DNA of 64,000 nucleotides from Marinobacter sp. S6332. Lineage in GTDB: Bacteria > Pseudomonadota > Gammaproteobacteria > Pseudomonadales > Oleiphilaceae. Shown here piece after piece: positions 56,649-64,000 of this stretch (positions are counted from its first letter, which is position 1; every line of letters starts with the position of its first letter). The DNA lies in contig NZ_JALKAP010000003.1 in NCBI RefSeq assembly GCF_023016045.1, forward strand, positions 124,001 through 188,000. The letters run 5' to 3'. The notes below the pieces were generated by a model. It had not been told where the DNA came from. It ran no database searches and saw only the letters and a list, made by a program, of their open reading frames with translations. The position numbers and the translations under genes are program-made.

Positions 56649-56870
56649 ATGGAAATCGAGTACGCATATAGCTTTTCAGAAAATGTCTTTTACGCAGGCT
56701 TAGGGATGTTGCGCTTTTACCTGTGGCTCATCCCCTTCGCATTCGTCTACAGCTACCACAAGCGCAGAGGCTCCGTACTTAAGATTTTCTGGGCTCTGTG
56801 TGCGGCCTTGGCGCTTTTATACTGGGAGTATGACTCGCTAACCAGTAAGCATACGACGAGAACGGGGTAA
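56649..56870 (+). CDS. Hypothetical two-helix membrane protein
   Basis: A 73-residue protein with helices FYAGLGMLRFYLWLIPFAFVY and VLKIFWALCAALALLYWEY separated by a basic loop (HKRRGS). ATG 56649 lies five bases behind the attC-like box. It precedes the next gene by two bases, so the two may form one bicistronic cassette. Function unknown. Confidence 0.5.
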   Translation: MEIEYAYSFSENVFYAGLGMLRFYLWLIPFAFVYSYHKRRGSVLKIFWALCAALALLYWEYDSLTSKHTTRTG

Positions 56871-56872
56871 CT

Positions 56873-57082
56873 ATGGAGCAGAAGAGTGGGCGGTTAGTCT
56901 CACTCACTCCAGAACAAATAGAACGTTTCTGGTCCATATCAATCGGCGGGAGTGGCGGCTGGTCCTGCTATTTATTGGTCAAAGCAGAAGGTCGTGACTA
57001 CGAGAGTTTTATTGTTCATAAGCGGCAACACCTCTGTGAGGATGATGCGAAATTGCTTAATGCCGACTACCGCAAGAGATAA
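56873..57082 (+). CDS. Hypothetical small protein
   Basis: A 69-residue soluble protein: RLVSLTPEQIERFWSIS, a Gly/Ser-rich turn GGSGGWSCYLLVKAEG, then YESFIVHKRQHL. No family recognised. Its stop is directly followed by an attC-like site. Confidence 0.5.
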   Translation: MEQKSGRLVSLTPEQIERFWSISIGGSGGWSCYLLVKAEGRDYESFIVHKRQHLCEDDAKLLNADYRKR

Positions 57083-57138
57083 ATTTAACAAGTGGCTGTT
57101 GTCGAACGCGCTAACGCGCGCCGCCTTCTGCGTTGAGG
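57083..57138 (+). other. attC-like recombination site candidate
   Basis: Starts with ATTTAAC (57083-57089), a perfect RYYYAAC core, immediately after the preceding stop codon, continuing AAGTGGCTGTTG. It ends at GTTGAGG (57132-57138), which fits GTTRRRY except the last base. A short self-complementary GCGCTAACGCGC lies in the middle. The GNAT gene starts 17 bases later. Confidence 0.5.
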
Positions 57139-57154
57139 CAAGGTACACTCTGCT

Positions 57155-57712
57155 ATGGCAGAATTACTAGAGTTCGAGACCGAGAGGCTGCGTTTGCGGC
57201 AATGGCGAGAAAGCGATTTCGAGCCGTTCGCAGCACTTAACGCTGACCCACAGGTTATGGAGTTCTTTCCCGAACCGCTGGGTCGTCAGGCGAGTAATGA
57301 GATGGCGGAGAAAATTCGCTCGCTCATTGAGCAGCGCGGTTGGGGATTCTGGGCGCTAGAGGTTAAGGGTGTCGAGCCTTTTATTGGTTTTTGTGGGCTA
57401 CACGTACCTACAGCAAGCTTGCCTTTTTCGCCGCGTGTCGAGATTGGTTGGCGATTATCCTCAGCCCACTGGGGGAAAGGCTATGCATCAGAGGCTGCAT
57501 TTGGTTCACTCAATGTTGCGTACCACCGGCTGGAGCTACCTGAGGTTGTCTCCTTTACCACCGTGGGCAATCGGCGGTCGCGCCGTGTCATGGAGCGCAT
57601 CGGCATGAAATACAGTTGCGAGTTCGAACATCCCAGCTTACCCGAGGATAGTCTGTTGCGGCCGCATGTACTTTATCGGTTACGACGAGAACAGTGGGAT
57701 GCAAAAGTCTAA
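57155..57712 (+). CDS. GNAT family N-acetyltransferase
   Basis: A 185-residue RimJ/RimL-type acetyltransferase: ETERLRLRQWRESDFEPFAAL at the N-terminus, VEIGWRLSSAHWGKGYASEA with the acetyl-CoA loop, and VSFTTVGNRRSRRVMERIGM. The substrate is unknown; ribosomal protein, amino acid or small-molecule targets are possible. Its stop codon lies inside the RYYYAAC box of the next attC-like site, a common cassette feature. Confidence 0.88.
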   Translation: MAELLEFETERLRLRQWRESDFEPFAALNADPQVMEFFPEPLGRQASNEMAEKIRSLIEQRGWGFWALEVKGVEPFIGFCGLHVPTASLPFSPRVEIGWRLSSAHWGKGYASEAAFGSLNVAYHRLELPEVVSFTTVGNRRSRRVMERIGMKYSCEFEHPSLPEDSLLRPHVLYRLRREQWDAKV

Positions 57713-57814
57713 CCATTAGCTCCGGTTCGTTCCGGCTCCATGGGGCCTCCACCGGACGCCTTTTTTAACGCGACTTTGCCTTTATTGTGAGGTCGTCACT
57801 GAGCACCGTTATTC
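57707..57814 (+). other. attC-like recombination site candidate
   Basis: Begins with GTCTAAC (57707-57713), a perfect RYYYAAC core overlapping the GNAT stop. CGTTCCGGCTCCATGGGG and CCTCCACCGGACGCC (57729-57760) repeat the core type seen at 10692 and 56583. The right box is uncertain: GTTATTC at 57808-57814 is the best candidate, 16 bases before the next gene. Confidence 0.42.
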
Positions 57815-57829
57815 ACGAATGGAGACACA

Positions 57830-58330
57830 ATGAACATCAAGGATGAATGGAAGAAAATAAAGTCAGTGCTAGAGCAAGGTCAGGCTTCAACCGTCTATTG
57901 CTCAATCGCCACTGTTAACCCCGACGGCACACCCCATATCACACCTGTTGGCACTGTTTTTTTACGCGATGACCAGAGTGGTTACTTTTTTGACCACTAC
58001 GCAGAGGCTTTGGGGAGAAATATCGATCAGAACCCTAATGTTTGCATTATGGCTGTCAACGCTGGTCGATTTTTTTGGCTCAGGTCTCTACTAAAAGGGC
58101 ACTTTGTTTCTCCGCCTGGCGTAAGGCTCTATGGAAGAGTTGGGCCTATCCGAGAAGCTACGGCTGAGGAAGTCGAGAAGATAGAGAAACGGGTTAAGCC
58201 ATCTCAATGGATGAAGGGCGCGAGGATGCTTTGGAGCGGTTTCACCCACGTCCGAGATATTGAATTTACCCATTATAAGCCGATTACCTATCCAGTCATG
58301 ATGGATGGGATGTGGCCGGAACATTCATAA
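57830..58330 (+). CDS. Pyridoxamine 5'-phosphate oxidase-fold protein
   Basis: A 166-residue split-barrel flavin-binding-type protein: STVYCSIATVNPDGTPHITP, VGTVFLRDDQSGYFFDHY, then NPNVCIMAV. The fold binds FMN, F420 or haem in various families; no specific reaction is predictable. GGAGACACA precedes ATG 57830. Part of the cassette-like array. Confidence 0.8.
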   Translation: MNIKDEWKKIKSVLEQGQASTVYCSIATVNPDGTPHITPVGTVFLRDDQSGYFFDHYAEALGRNIDQNPNVCIMAVNAGRFFWLRSLLKGHFVSPPGVRLYGRVGPIREATAEEVEKIEKRVKPSQWMKGARMLWSGFTHVRDIEFTHYKPITYPVMMDGMWPEHS

Positions 58331-58368
58331 CCACGTGGTCAGCGAGCCCACATTCCCACTGGGGTTAT
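58327..58368. repeat. Inverted repeat with AAC/GTT ends
   Basis: ATAACC (58327-58332) and GGTTAT (58363-58368) are complementary ends just behind the oxidase-fold gene, with CACGTG inside the left part. It has the look of a short attC-like site, but the right box is GTTATAC, not a clean GTTRRRY, and the stem is imperfect. Confidence 0.3.
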
Positions 58369-58381
58369 ACAGGCAAAGAAA

Positions 58382-58834
58382 TTGAGTCTATCGATCTCCT
58401 ATATCGTTGAAAATGCAGGATGGGCTGAGGTAGCCATTTCAGATGGTGACCAAAAGATCGTGAACAACGTGTCTTACTTGCATGACAGCCTTCGCGATCT
58501 GGCAGAGCTTGCAATAGCCGTAAGCACGGGAGCCAGAACTGCGAAAGCGACCTTCATGGATGAGTCTGGGGAGCTGCAGTTGGTTCTGCACAAAGACCAA
58601 AACCAAATGGCTTTTGAGGTTCGCTGGTTTAAAGATTGGGCAAGTTGGGGGCTCGGCTCTTCATCAGATTATGATGTTTTGTTTAAAGGCGAAACCACGG
58701 CGGAGCACATCAGTAACCGGATAACCGGTATCCTCACAAACATCCATGACCGCATCGGCCCAAGCAAATACAAAGAAATGTGGGGTGAGCACGAATTTCC
58801 ATTGGAACAGTACCGGAAACTTACCGGTACATAA
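58382..58834 (+). CDS. Hypothetical protein
   Basis: A 150-residue soluble protein. Beta-rich N-terminal half (SISYIVENAGWAEVAISDG, ATFMDESGELQLVLHK), then HISNRITGILTNIHDRIG and EHEFPLEQYRKL. The only start is TTG 58382, 14 bases after the inverted repeat. No family recognised. Confidence 0.55.
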   Translation: MSLSISYIVENAGWAEVAISDGDQKIVNNVSYLHDSLRDLAELAIAVSTGARTAKATFMDESGELQLVLHKDQNQMAFEVRWFKDWASWGLGSSSDYDVLFKGETTAEHISNRITGILTNIHDRIGPSKYKEMWGEHEFPLEQYRKLTGT

Positions 58835-59123
58835 AGGGCTATATGCCTGTGGTTCCCGCAGCCACAGGTTTACGTTGCAGTTCAGTTGATTATTTGCCGC
58901 GGTATGCCGCAAGGTCTTGAGTTTTCTGGGTAGGAGCTAGGCATTCAAATTCTGATTGAGCTGCAAGCGATCAAATAGCTTTTAGTTACTCTTGTGATAC
59001 TGGACGCCCACGTTAAAAACCCCGCGCCAGTCGCGCATTTGCAAATGCGCTCGCTTGTTCCGTCAGCTAAACTTGCCTACAATCAACTTCTAAATGGATT
59101 TTCGACTTCAAGGATGAAAGAAG
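58835..59123. other. Intergenic region with hairpin and palindrome
   Basis: Holds a CCTGTGG/CCACAGG hairpin (58846-58868), possibly ending transcription although no T run follows, and a perfect 18-base palindrome GCGCATTTGCAAATGCGC at 59033-59050. The stretch AAACCCCGCGCCAGTCGCGC just before the palindrome is also repetitive. No gene seen. Confidence 0.45.
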
Positions 59124-60032
59124 ATGAATGCCGTTCTACAGCCCTTTGGTGAAACCTTCGCCCAAAATCAGCTTCGCGTTCGACTCGAGCACAGTCTCGA
59201 CCAGAAAAAACTATTCGCTGCTATTGATGCAGATCCAAAACTTGTCGGCGCCGGTGTTGTTTATATTGATGCCAACTTCACTATTGTTACCCTTCGAAAA
59301 TTTCAGCCGCTTTGCAGCATTGAACCGATAAAGATCATTTTGCGTGAGCCACGCCAACCAACCTCGCCCATCCAGCATGCTCAGGATCTTTCTGCAACAC
59401 CGAGGGAAAGCCAAATGTTGGCTGAAGTGCTGGGAGCCTCTCTTTCATGTGGCGCGGCGCTGCTAAGTTGGGTAGTTATCGTCGGAAGTACCGGTGTAAT
59501 CCCTCTGACCGGTGGAGCCAGTTCAGCGCTCACAGCTTTGTCCTACTCTGCGTTTGCAGCGAGTTCACTACAGTGCATGAATGGCCTCGCGCGAGTGGGA
59601 ATGGAAGCACGTAACCCTGAGCTCAAGGACCAAATCGATTCAGAGGAATGGTATAGCACCGCTGCAACAAGTCTCGACGTTATCTCTCTTGGTGGCGCCG
59701 CAGCGGCTGGGTTTGTGACGGTACGTATGGTTAAGACTCTGCATGCACAGGGGGTTACTATCCGAGAAGCTCTGGAAGGCCTCAGTCGCCCTCAAAGGAC
59801 ACGGCTAACCGAAGAAATCGTACGCATGAATAAGCCGGGCATTTCCAACAAGATGCTCAAGTTCCTTAAGCGAAATGGAACTGTGCCCAAACGCTATACA
59901 AAAACTCAAATTTCTCATACCACTAAGCAACAGTTAAAAGACGCTTTGGGTGCCTTCTTTAGCTTCTCGGGAAGTGCCTCCAATGGTGTGGTACGCACTC
60001 TTGCTATCGGCATTTATGAGGAAGTTCAATGA
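59124..60032 (+). CDS. Hypothetical protein with Gly/Ala-rich hydrophobic core (possible pore-forming effector)
   Basis: A 302-residue protein, not assigned with certainty. Residues 1-90 are soluble (MNAVLQPFGETFAQNQLRVR, DPKLVGAGVVYIDANFTIVT). Residues about 107-160 are glycine/alanine/serine-rich and hydrophobic (LGASLSCGAALLSWVVIVGS, GGASSALTALSYSAFAASS), with a further segment (SLGGAAAAGFVTVRMV) near 196. The C-terminal part is basic (SRPQRTRLTEEIVRMNKPG, KRNGTVPKRYTKTQ). I have an impression of similar proteins near type VI secretion genes, but cannot confirm it. Its stop overlaps the next gene's ATG (ATGA). Confidence 0.6.
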   Translation: MNAVLQPFGETFAQNQLRVRLEHSLDQKKLFAAIDADPKLVGAGVVYIDANFTIVTLRKFQPLCSIEPIKIILREPRQPTSPIQHAQDLSATPRESQMLAEVLGASLSCGAALLSWVVIVGSTGVIPLTGGASSALTALSYSAFAASSLQCMNGLARVGMEARNPELKDQIDSEEWYSTAATSLDVISLGGAAAAGFVTVRMVKTLHAQGVTIREALEGLSRPQRTRLTEEIVRMNKPGISNKMLKFLKRNGTVPKRYTKTQISHTTKQQLKDALGAFFSFSGSASNGVVRTLAIGIYEEVQ

Positions 60033-60532
60033 GGCGCGATAATAAAGAGGCTACTGACGCTCAGGATATCAGTTTATACCCCCCTGGTATGGGAGCGTTT
60101 TTGCTGGCTACTTTATGCATGCTGGCTACGCATACTTGCCTGCTTTTATCCGTGTACGCCCTCTATGTTCAGCCGATTCCCAATCACGAAGATTCGGCTG
60201 GGTTAATTCTGGCAGTAGGCGCACTCAGCGCTTTTTTGGTGATTCATCCGAGCTTTCTCCTGACACGAGCCAAACCTCGCAACCTTCGTTTTCTAGGTAC
60301 GTTGAGCACCATCTATGCAGTATTTCTTCTCTTAGTCAGCATATGGTCGCTTTATGTCGCCGATCCTTTGATCTACATTGCCGGAATTGGCCTTACAACG
60401 GCTACAGTTTGTAGACTTATTTACAGGAGTAGCAGAATCCGCCTTTTTTCTGATCACTACGTGCGGTTGTGGGGTCTACTGAAAGAACCTAATAGAAAAC
60501 ACATCCAAAATACTCCACCAGCGGAACATTAA
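60029..60532 (+). CDS. Four-helix membrane protein, possible immunity partner
   Basis: A 167-residue protein with hydrophobic segments at about 18-43 (GAFLLATLCMLATHTCLLLSV), 56-78 (SAGLILAVGALSAFLVIH), 89-110 (LGTLSTIYAVFLLLVSIWSL) and 113-130 (PLIYIAGIGLTTATVC), and a basic cytosolic tail. The ATG overlaps the preceding stop by four bases. The architecture and coupling resemble membrane immunity proteins for pore-forming toxins. That is inference only. Confidence 0.55.
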   Translation: MRRDNKEATDAQDISLYPPGMGAFLLATLCMLATHTCLLLSVYALYVQPIPNHEDSAGLILAVGALSAFLVIHPSFLLTRAKPRNLRFLGTLSTIYAVFLLLVSIWSLYVADPLIYIAGIGLTTATVCRLIYRSSRIRLFSDHYVRLWGLLKEPNRKHIQNTPPAEH

Positions 60533-60627
60533 ATTTAAGCCCTGTTTGATGCACTGAAATAAGGATCGCTTTTCCGGTGCGGAGCACTTCCAAATCGCCC
60601 CAAGCCCAGCCGTTAATTGGTAAAGCT

Positions 60628-61038
60628 ATGGAATCTGTGATTCAAGAAGAATTAACCGGTTGTGGTATCGCGGCATGTGCCACTCTAGCCGGTGTCAGCT
60701 ACGCAGAGGCCCAGCAAAAAGCAAATGCACTAGGCATTTACGCGACAGACACAACACTTTGGTCAGAAACAGAGCACGTTCGGACATTACTTCGTGAACT
60801 CGGCATCTCTGTTTCGCCCAAAGAAACACCTTTTGAAGCTTGGGAGTGTCTACCAGATAGGGCTCTTATGGCCATCAAATGGCGCATCGAACAAGGTAAG
60901 CCCTTTTGGCACTGGGTTGTTTTCATCAGGGAGCACGGCGAGGCGAAGGTACTGGACTCAAAAAAGGCACTGAAATCCAACACCCGTAAGGATTTCGGGC
61001 GCATTAAGCCCAAGTGGTACATTGAAATATTGAATTAA
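60628..61038 (+). CDS. C39-like cysteine peptidase fold protein
   Basis: A 136-residue protein with a papain/C39-like pattern: TGCGIAACATLAGVSYAEAQ with a likely catalytic Cys in GCGIAAC, HWVVFI with the His, and VLDSKKAL with the Asp. C39-like domains cleave leader peptides or bind them. There is no ABC transporter and no signal peptide here, so it would act in the cytosol. ATG 60628 is chosen; an upstream frame to 60577 crosses a possible attC-like box (GTTAATT 60612-60618). Last gene of the array. Confidence 0.6.
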   Translation: MESVIQEELTGCGIAACATLAGVSYAEAQQKANALGIYATDTTLWSETEHVRTLLRELGISVSPKETPFEAWECLPDRALMAIKWRIEQGKPFWHWVVFIREHGEAKVLDSKKALKSNTRKDFGRIKPKWYIEILN

Positions 61039-61287
61039 CAAAGCCTCGCAGTACGCGATGCAAGCTCGCCCTTACTCCGCGAGCACTATGAACAAAAAAT
61101 CAGTAAAGCCTTTTTCATTTTAACTCCCAAAACAATGCTCTTCGCGCCCTCGGAAAGTAACAGCTGTCGGAACAGGTGGCCCCATTTTTTCTGAAACAAA
61201 TGAGACCAAATCACGAGCCCGAAAAATATACTAGTCGCCATTTTCACCAGAAGAAACTTTCCCTTCCATAGCGTGTTGCGCTATTGC

Positions 61288-61758
61288 TTAGTCACACATA
61301 ACAAACTGACTTTGATCTTTATCGCTACTCGCAGCAGCCAACTGAGCAACTTGTATCAGCGCTGGCGTAACCACAAACTCGGCCCCGGTGCCTGGCCAAT
61401 AGAAGTCAGCAACAAGGGCATCATCGTTATTCACGCACAATGTTAGCAACACCGGCTCTTCGGGAATCACCGTTTCCTCGCTTTTTTCTACCGCCATGGC
61501 ATAGCTAATATCACCACGCTGCCGGCCCCGGATAGGAGTGATGATCTCGGCACGGTAAATATGCCACACCATGTTTGGACTATTGGCAATGGCTACACTA
61601 CTAACACTGTACACACGCACCACGGCGCTAAATTGGGTTTGCACTACGCTTTTTTGTAAAAAACGCTGCTGCGCTTCAGTGTTCAGCGGTTGCCCCGCGT
61701 AACTACAGCCAGCATGCAAAAGTGCCGCTACCAACAAAGAAAAGGAGAAACACCTCAT
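61288..61758 (-). CDS. Hypothetical secreted protein
   Basis: A 156-residue protein with a signal peptide (MRCFSFSLLVAALLHAGCSYA); the LHAGC stretch could also be a lipobox. The mature part is beta-rich with an EIITPIRGRQRGDISYAM segment and VLLTLCVNNDDALV. No family recognised. The start is ATG 61758; a GTG at 61773 is in frame. Between 61039 and 61287 nothing else was found. Confidence 0.6.
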   Translation of the reverse strand: MRCFSFSLLVAALLHAGCSYAGQPLNTEAQQRFLQKSVVQTQFSAVVRVYSVSSVAIANSPNMVWHIYRAEIITPIRGRQRGDISYAMAVEKSEETVIPEEPVLLTLCVNNDDALVADFYWPGTGAEFVVTPALIQVAQLAAASSDKDQSQFVMCD

Positions 61759-61815
61759 GCCGTTATGTCTCACTACGAGCTATGGACCTTCGAGCTAGCA
61801 TTGCAAGGGAACACC

Positions 61816-62883
61816 TCATTGAGTCTGCACCATCTCATCCGTCACTTGATACTCTCCCTCCAACCAGCGCAGGATTTCGCCAGCTGCAGGGTGGTCAAAG
61901 GCGTCGTAGGTGCGTATTAGGCTTTGCCGTTTTTCCTCGCTGATGCGCCCCAAGCCCGCATCTTGCAATACCAGTAGGTCAGCATGAAGTTGGTCTGCAA
62001 GTTCCCGCCCAAGCACTTCTTTTGCGGCATGGCGAAACGCCTGCCCATATTGGTATTCCGGCCCCTGTCGATAGGCTTCGGCCAGAGTAATTGCGGGAAT
62101 TGTGGTTAATGTTGGTTGCAAGGCCGGGTTGATGCCATGGCCTGCTAGATAGGCCGCATTCGCCGCTGGCCGGCCGGTAAATGCCCGCAAATGCAAATGC
62201 CGCGACATGCGGTCGCCGTCGTTCACCGGGTAGTTATCCCAGAGCACTGGCTTACGGCCAAGCCGGTCGCTGACGCGCTTTAGATGGCCGGGTGAAATTT
62301 CTCTTGAGCAGACTTCTTCGCCTGTCCAGAAAACTTGAATGTCGTGGTGCAGAAGTCGGCCAAGGGTTTCAAGATAGGCTGATGGGCGCTCACCAAACAC
62401 CCGATCCAGAACCGGATCATCGGAATAGTAGCTGGGGCATATTGAAAGAATGCGAACCTGAGTGCGTTCGCGAATCCAGTGCATGATTTCCGCTTGAGTT
62501 TCCGCAAGCGCAGGCGTGTCGGCCTTCATGTCGTCGAACAGAATGGCCAGTTCATCAATGCCAATGCGGTCAAGTAGCTCTAGCTTCGCGGCGAGCGCAG
62601 TGCGGGCAGCTTCATCAAAACAATTAAAGATTTCATAGGGGCTCAGCCCTATACCAAACCGCAGCCCTTGCTTACGGCAAAACCGGCCGAACTCGGCAAG
62701 CTCCGATGTCATTTCCGGTGGATGAGGCTCTTGCCAGCGCCTACGCAGAAAAGCATCGGCCTTAGGCGCATACAAATAAAAGCCATAGCCATGCGGGGCT
62801 AGCGCACGTACCAGTTGTTGCCGCTCTTGCCAGCTCCATACCGGCCCATAGAACCCTTCAATAATCCCCAGCGTTGTGCTCAT
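61816..62883 (-). CDS. GH84-type beta-N-acetylglucosaminidase domain protein
   Basis: A 355-residue single-domain protein resembling glycoside hydrolase family 84 (O-GlcNAcase/hyaluronidase-like). Seen: GIIEGFYGPVWSWQERQQLV, YLYAPKADAFLRRRWQEP, the catalytic Asp pair in LAILFDDMKAD (Asp117-Asp118), VFWTGEEVCS and LWDNYPVND. No signal peptide, so probably cytosolic, unlike many long secreted GH84 enzymes. The start ATG 62883 is followed at once by the conserved core. Divergent from the acyltransferase gene. Confidence 0.85.
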   Translation of the reverse strand: MSTTLGIIEGFYGPVWSWQERQQLVRALAPHGYGFYLYAPKADAFLRRRWQEPHPPEMTSELAEFGRFCRKQGLRFGIGLSPYEIFNCFDEAARTALAAKLELLDRIGIDELAILFDDMKADTPALAETQAEIMHWIRERTQVRILSICPSYYSDDPVLDRVFGERPSAYLETLGRLLHHDIQVFWTGEEVCSREISPGHLKRVSDRLGRKPVLWDNYPVNDGDRMSRHLHLRAFTGRPAANAAYLAGHGINPALQPTLTTIPAITLAEAYRQGPEYQYGQAFRHAAKEVLGRELADQLHADLLVLQDAGLGRISEEKRQSLIRTYDAFDHPAAGEILRWLEGEYQVTDEMVQTQ

Positions 62884-63000
62884 GGCGCTCTCCCTGTTTA
62901 TTACCACATGGTATACCTACGGCAAGCGAATGGTATATCCCACCCGTACTGCCTTCAGCCAAAGCAGGCTACTATAGAGAAAATTCCTACGGAAACCGCT

Positions 63001-64000
63001 ATGAGCCCTTCTCAAACAAGGCTGGGCAGTCTTGATGCATTGCGTGGCCTCGCTGCTTTGGGGGTCGTGCTTTTTCATTATCTGCCCTATTACGACAAGC
63101 TTTTCGACCATGGGTTCGACATTCCCCAGCTATTAACAGACACGCTGCTCTTCGGTCGATACGGCGTTCACTTGTTTTTCATACTCAGTGGTTTTGTCAT
63201 TTTCATGACCCTTGAGCGCACTCGCAACGCCGCTTGGTTTGGTTTGGCGAGAGCGGTTCGGCTATTACCGGCACTGTGGACAGGTATTATTCTAACGTTC
63301 GTATCCGTGCACCTTCTGGGCCCTGAGAGTCGGGCGGTAAGTTTTGAAACCGCGTTGCTCAACGCCACCTTGCTGCACGAATACTTTGGTGCCGAGCATG
63401 TAGACGGCGCTTATTGGAGCCTCGTTGTAGAAGTCACTTTCTATAGCTGGATGGCACTGTTGTTTTATACGTTGCGCGACTGGTCAAAACTTCGCTTGGC
63501 TTTCTGGGTTTGGATGATGGCCAGCTACGCTGGCGTAATTTGGTGGGAGCAAATACCTGAAGGCTTAGAATTTCTGGTCAAAGACCTGATGTTCGTGAAG
63601 TACGCTCCGCTGTTTATTGGTGGCATGCTGATATACCGTATTTATCGCTACGGCCAACCGATAATGGCAGACGCAGCACTGCTGGCTCTTGCGGTAGGCC
63701 ACGGGCTCTTTGCTTATAAAATGCCCTATAGCTTGTTTGTGCTTGGGTGTTTCACCGTGTTTGCGCTGGCCGTTGCAGGGCGCCTCAACTGGCTAGCAAA
63801 CCGCCCCTTGCTGTGGTTAGGCAGTCTTTCATACAGCCTTTATCTGGTGCACCAAAACATTGGTTATGGCGTGATTAGCTGGGGCTACAGCGCAGGCCTT
63901 CCGGGATGGCTGGGCGTTAGCCTAGCGCTTGGTACAGCCTTTCTTCTTGCCTCGCTGATTCACTACACGGTGGAGAAACCCGCGCTGCGCCGCTTCCGAA
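63001..64000 (+). CDS. Acyltransferase family 3 protein (OafA/YrhL-like), incomplete
   Basis: Integral membrane O-acyltransferase that modifies surface sugars or lipids. The reading frame from ATG 63001 stays open to the window end (333 codons), so the C-terminus is missing. Seen: SLDALRGLAALGVVLFHYLP at the N-terminus with the conserved His, FILSGFVIFMTLERTRN, VDGAYWSLVVEVTFYSW, and SYSLYLVHQNIGYGV. About ten helices are predicted. The substrate is unknown. Confidence 0.88.
   Translation, partial: MSPSQTRLGSLDALRGLAALGVVLFHYLPYYDKLFDHGFDIPQLLTDTLLFGRYGVHLFFILSGFVIFMTLERTRNAAWFGLARAVRLLPALWTGIILTFVSVHLLGPESRAVSFETALLNATLLHEYFGAEHVDGAYWSLVVEVTFYSWMALLFYTLRDWSKLRLAFWVWMMASYAGVIWWEQIPEGLEFLVKDLMFVKYAPLFIGGMLIYRIYRYGQPIMADAALLALAVGHGLFAYKMPYSLFVLGCFTVFALAVAGRLNWLANRPLLWLGSLSYSLYLVHQNIGYGVISWGYSAGLPGWLGVSLALGTAFLLASLIHYTVEKPALRRFR

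Larger units (their letters stand above)
56541..60618 (+). mobile_element. Cassette-like gene array without visible integrase (CALIN-like)
   Basis: Eight small plus-strand genes follow each other, most as separate units with short spacers and several beginning within 20 bases of an attC-like box (56638, 57132, 57808, 60612). Products are mainly unknown, plus GNAT and pyridoxamine-oxidase-type proteins that are common integron cargo. No integron integrase gene or attI is visible in the window. The extent is approximate and the mobile nature is inferred. Confidence 0.42.

Overview
The window looks like a chromosomal segment of a marine gammaproteobacterium. The best match in my knowledge is Marinobacter or a close relative. 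This rests on the Pseudomonas/Marinobacter-type gene order (ubiE-ubiJ-ubiB, hisI-hisE-tatABC-rsmE, yecA-pepP-ubiH-ubiI divergent from zapA-6S RNA-fau, dusB-fis-purH-purD), the wax ester synthase/DGAT homologue, the long Pseudomonas-type isocitrate lyase and the moderate GC content. No database search was possible, so the genus is an inference.

Layout. 0.1-4 kb: storage-lipid genes (wax ester synthase family, alpha/beta hydrolase, a PHA granule-region protein). 4.0-7.1 kb: ubiquinone operon ubiE-ubiJ-ubiB. 7.1-15.3 kb: accessory stretch between ubiB and hisI. It holds a tautomerase, decayed sequence, a Tae4-type peptidoglycan amidase with a small membrane partner, a nitrilase-family enzyme, an antitoxin without a toxin, several small zinc-ribbon, lipoprotein and membrane genes, GFA, YnfA and DUF2164 genes, then rlmF, csbD and a LysE exporter. 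15.4-18.4 kb: hisI-hisE, tatABC, rsmE. 18.4-25.6 kb: DUF808, the ubi hydroxylase/pepP/UPF0149 operon, zapA, 6S RNA and fau. 25.8-33.2 kb: ilvA, rpiA, an acyl-CoA dehydrogenase, ppa, DUF2333 and a two-receiver diguanylate cyclase. 33.4-42.5 kb: aroQ-accB-accC-prmA, a DUF3426 protein, dusB-fis, purH-purD. 42.6-56.0 kb: a hydrolase lipoprotein, a Kef-type antiporter, an EgtB/SenA-like enzyme, an SLC13 permease, aceA, a CASTOR/POLLUX-like channel with a SulP transporter, and ChaN-SIMPL. 56.1-61.0 kb: a second accessory stretch of small plus-strand genes separated by short inverted-repeat spacers. 61.3-64 kb: a secreted unknown, a GH84-type glycosidase and an acyltransferase cut by the window end.

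The housekeeping parts form ordinary operons with 4-base start/stop overlaps and clear terminators. The two accessory stretches differ. Their genes are short, nearly all on one strand, often unrecognised, and several gaps carry structures resembling integron attC recombination sites (flanking AAC/GTT core boxes, an internal stem, and a shared ttccggc...ccgga-type core in three of them). No integron integrase is visible. I read both as probable clusters of attC sites lacking an integrase (CALIN-like) or their remains.

The most interesting content is in those stretches: an orphan Tae4 amidase whose overlapping downstream neighbour is a two-helix membrane protein instead of a typical Tai4, and a second overlapping two-gene unit (59124-60532) of a glycine/alanine-rich, possibly membrane-inserting protein plus a four-helix membrane protein. 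Both resemble effector-immunity pairs stored away from any secretion system. This is inference and needs homology searches and functional tests.
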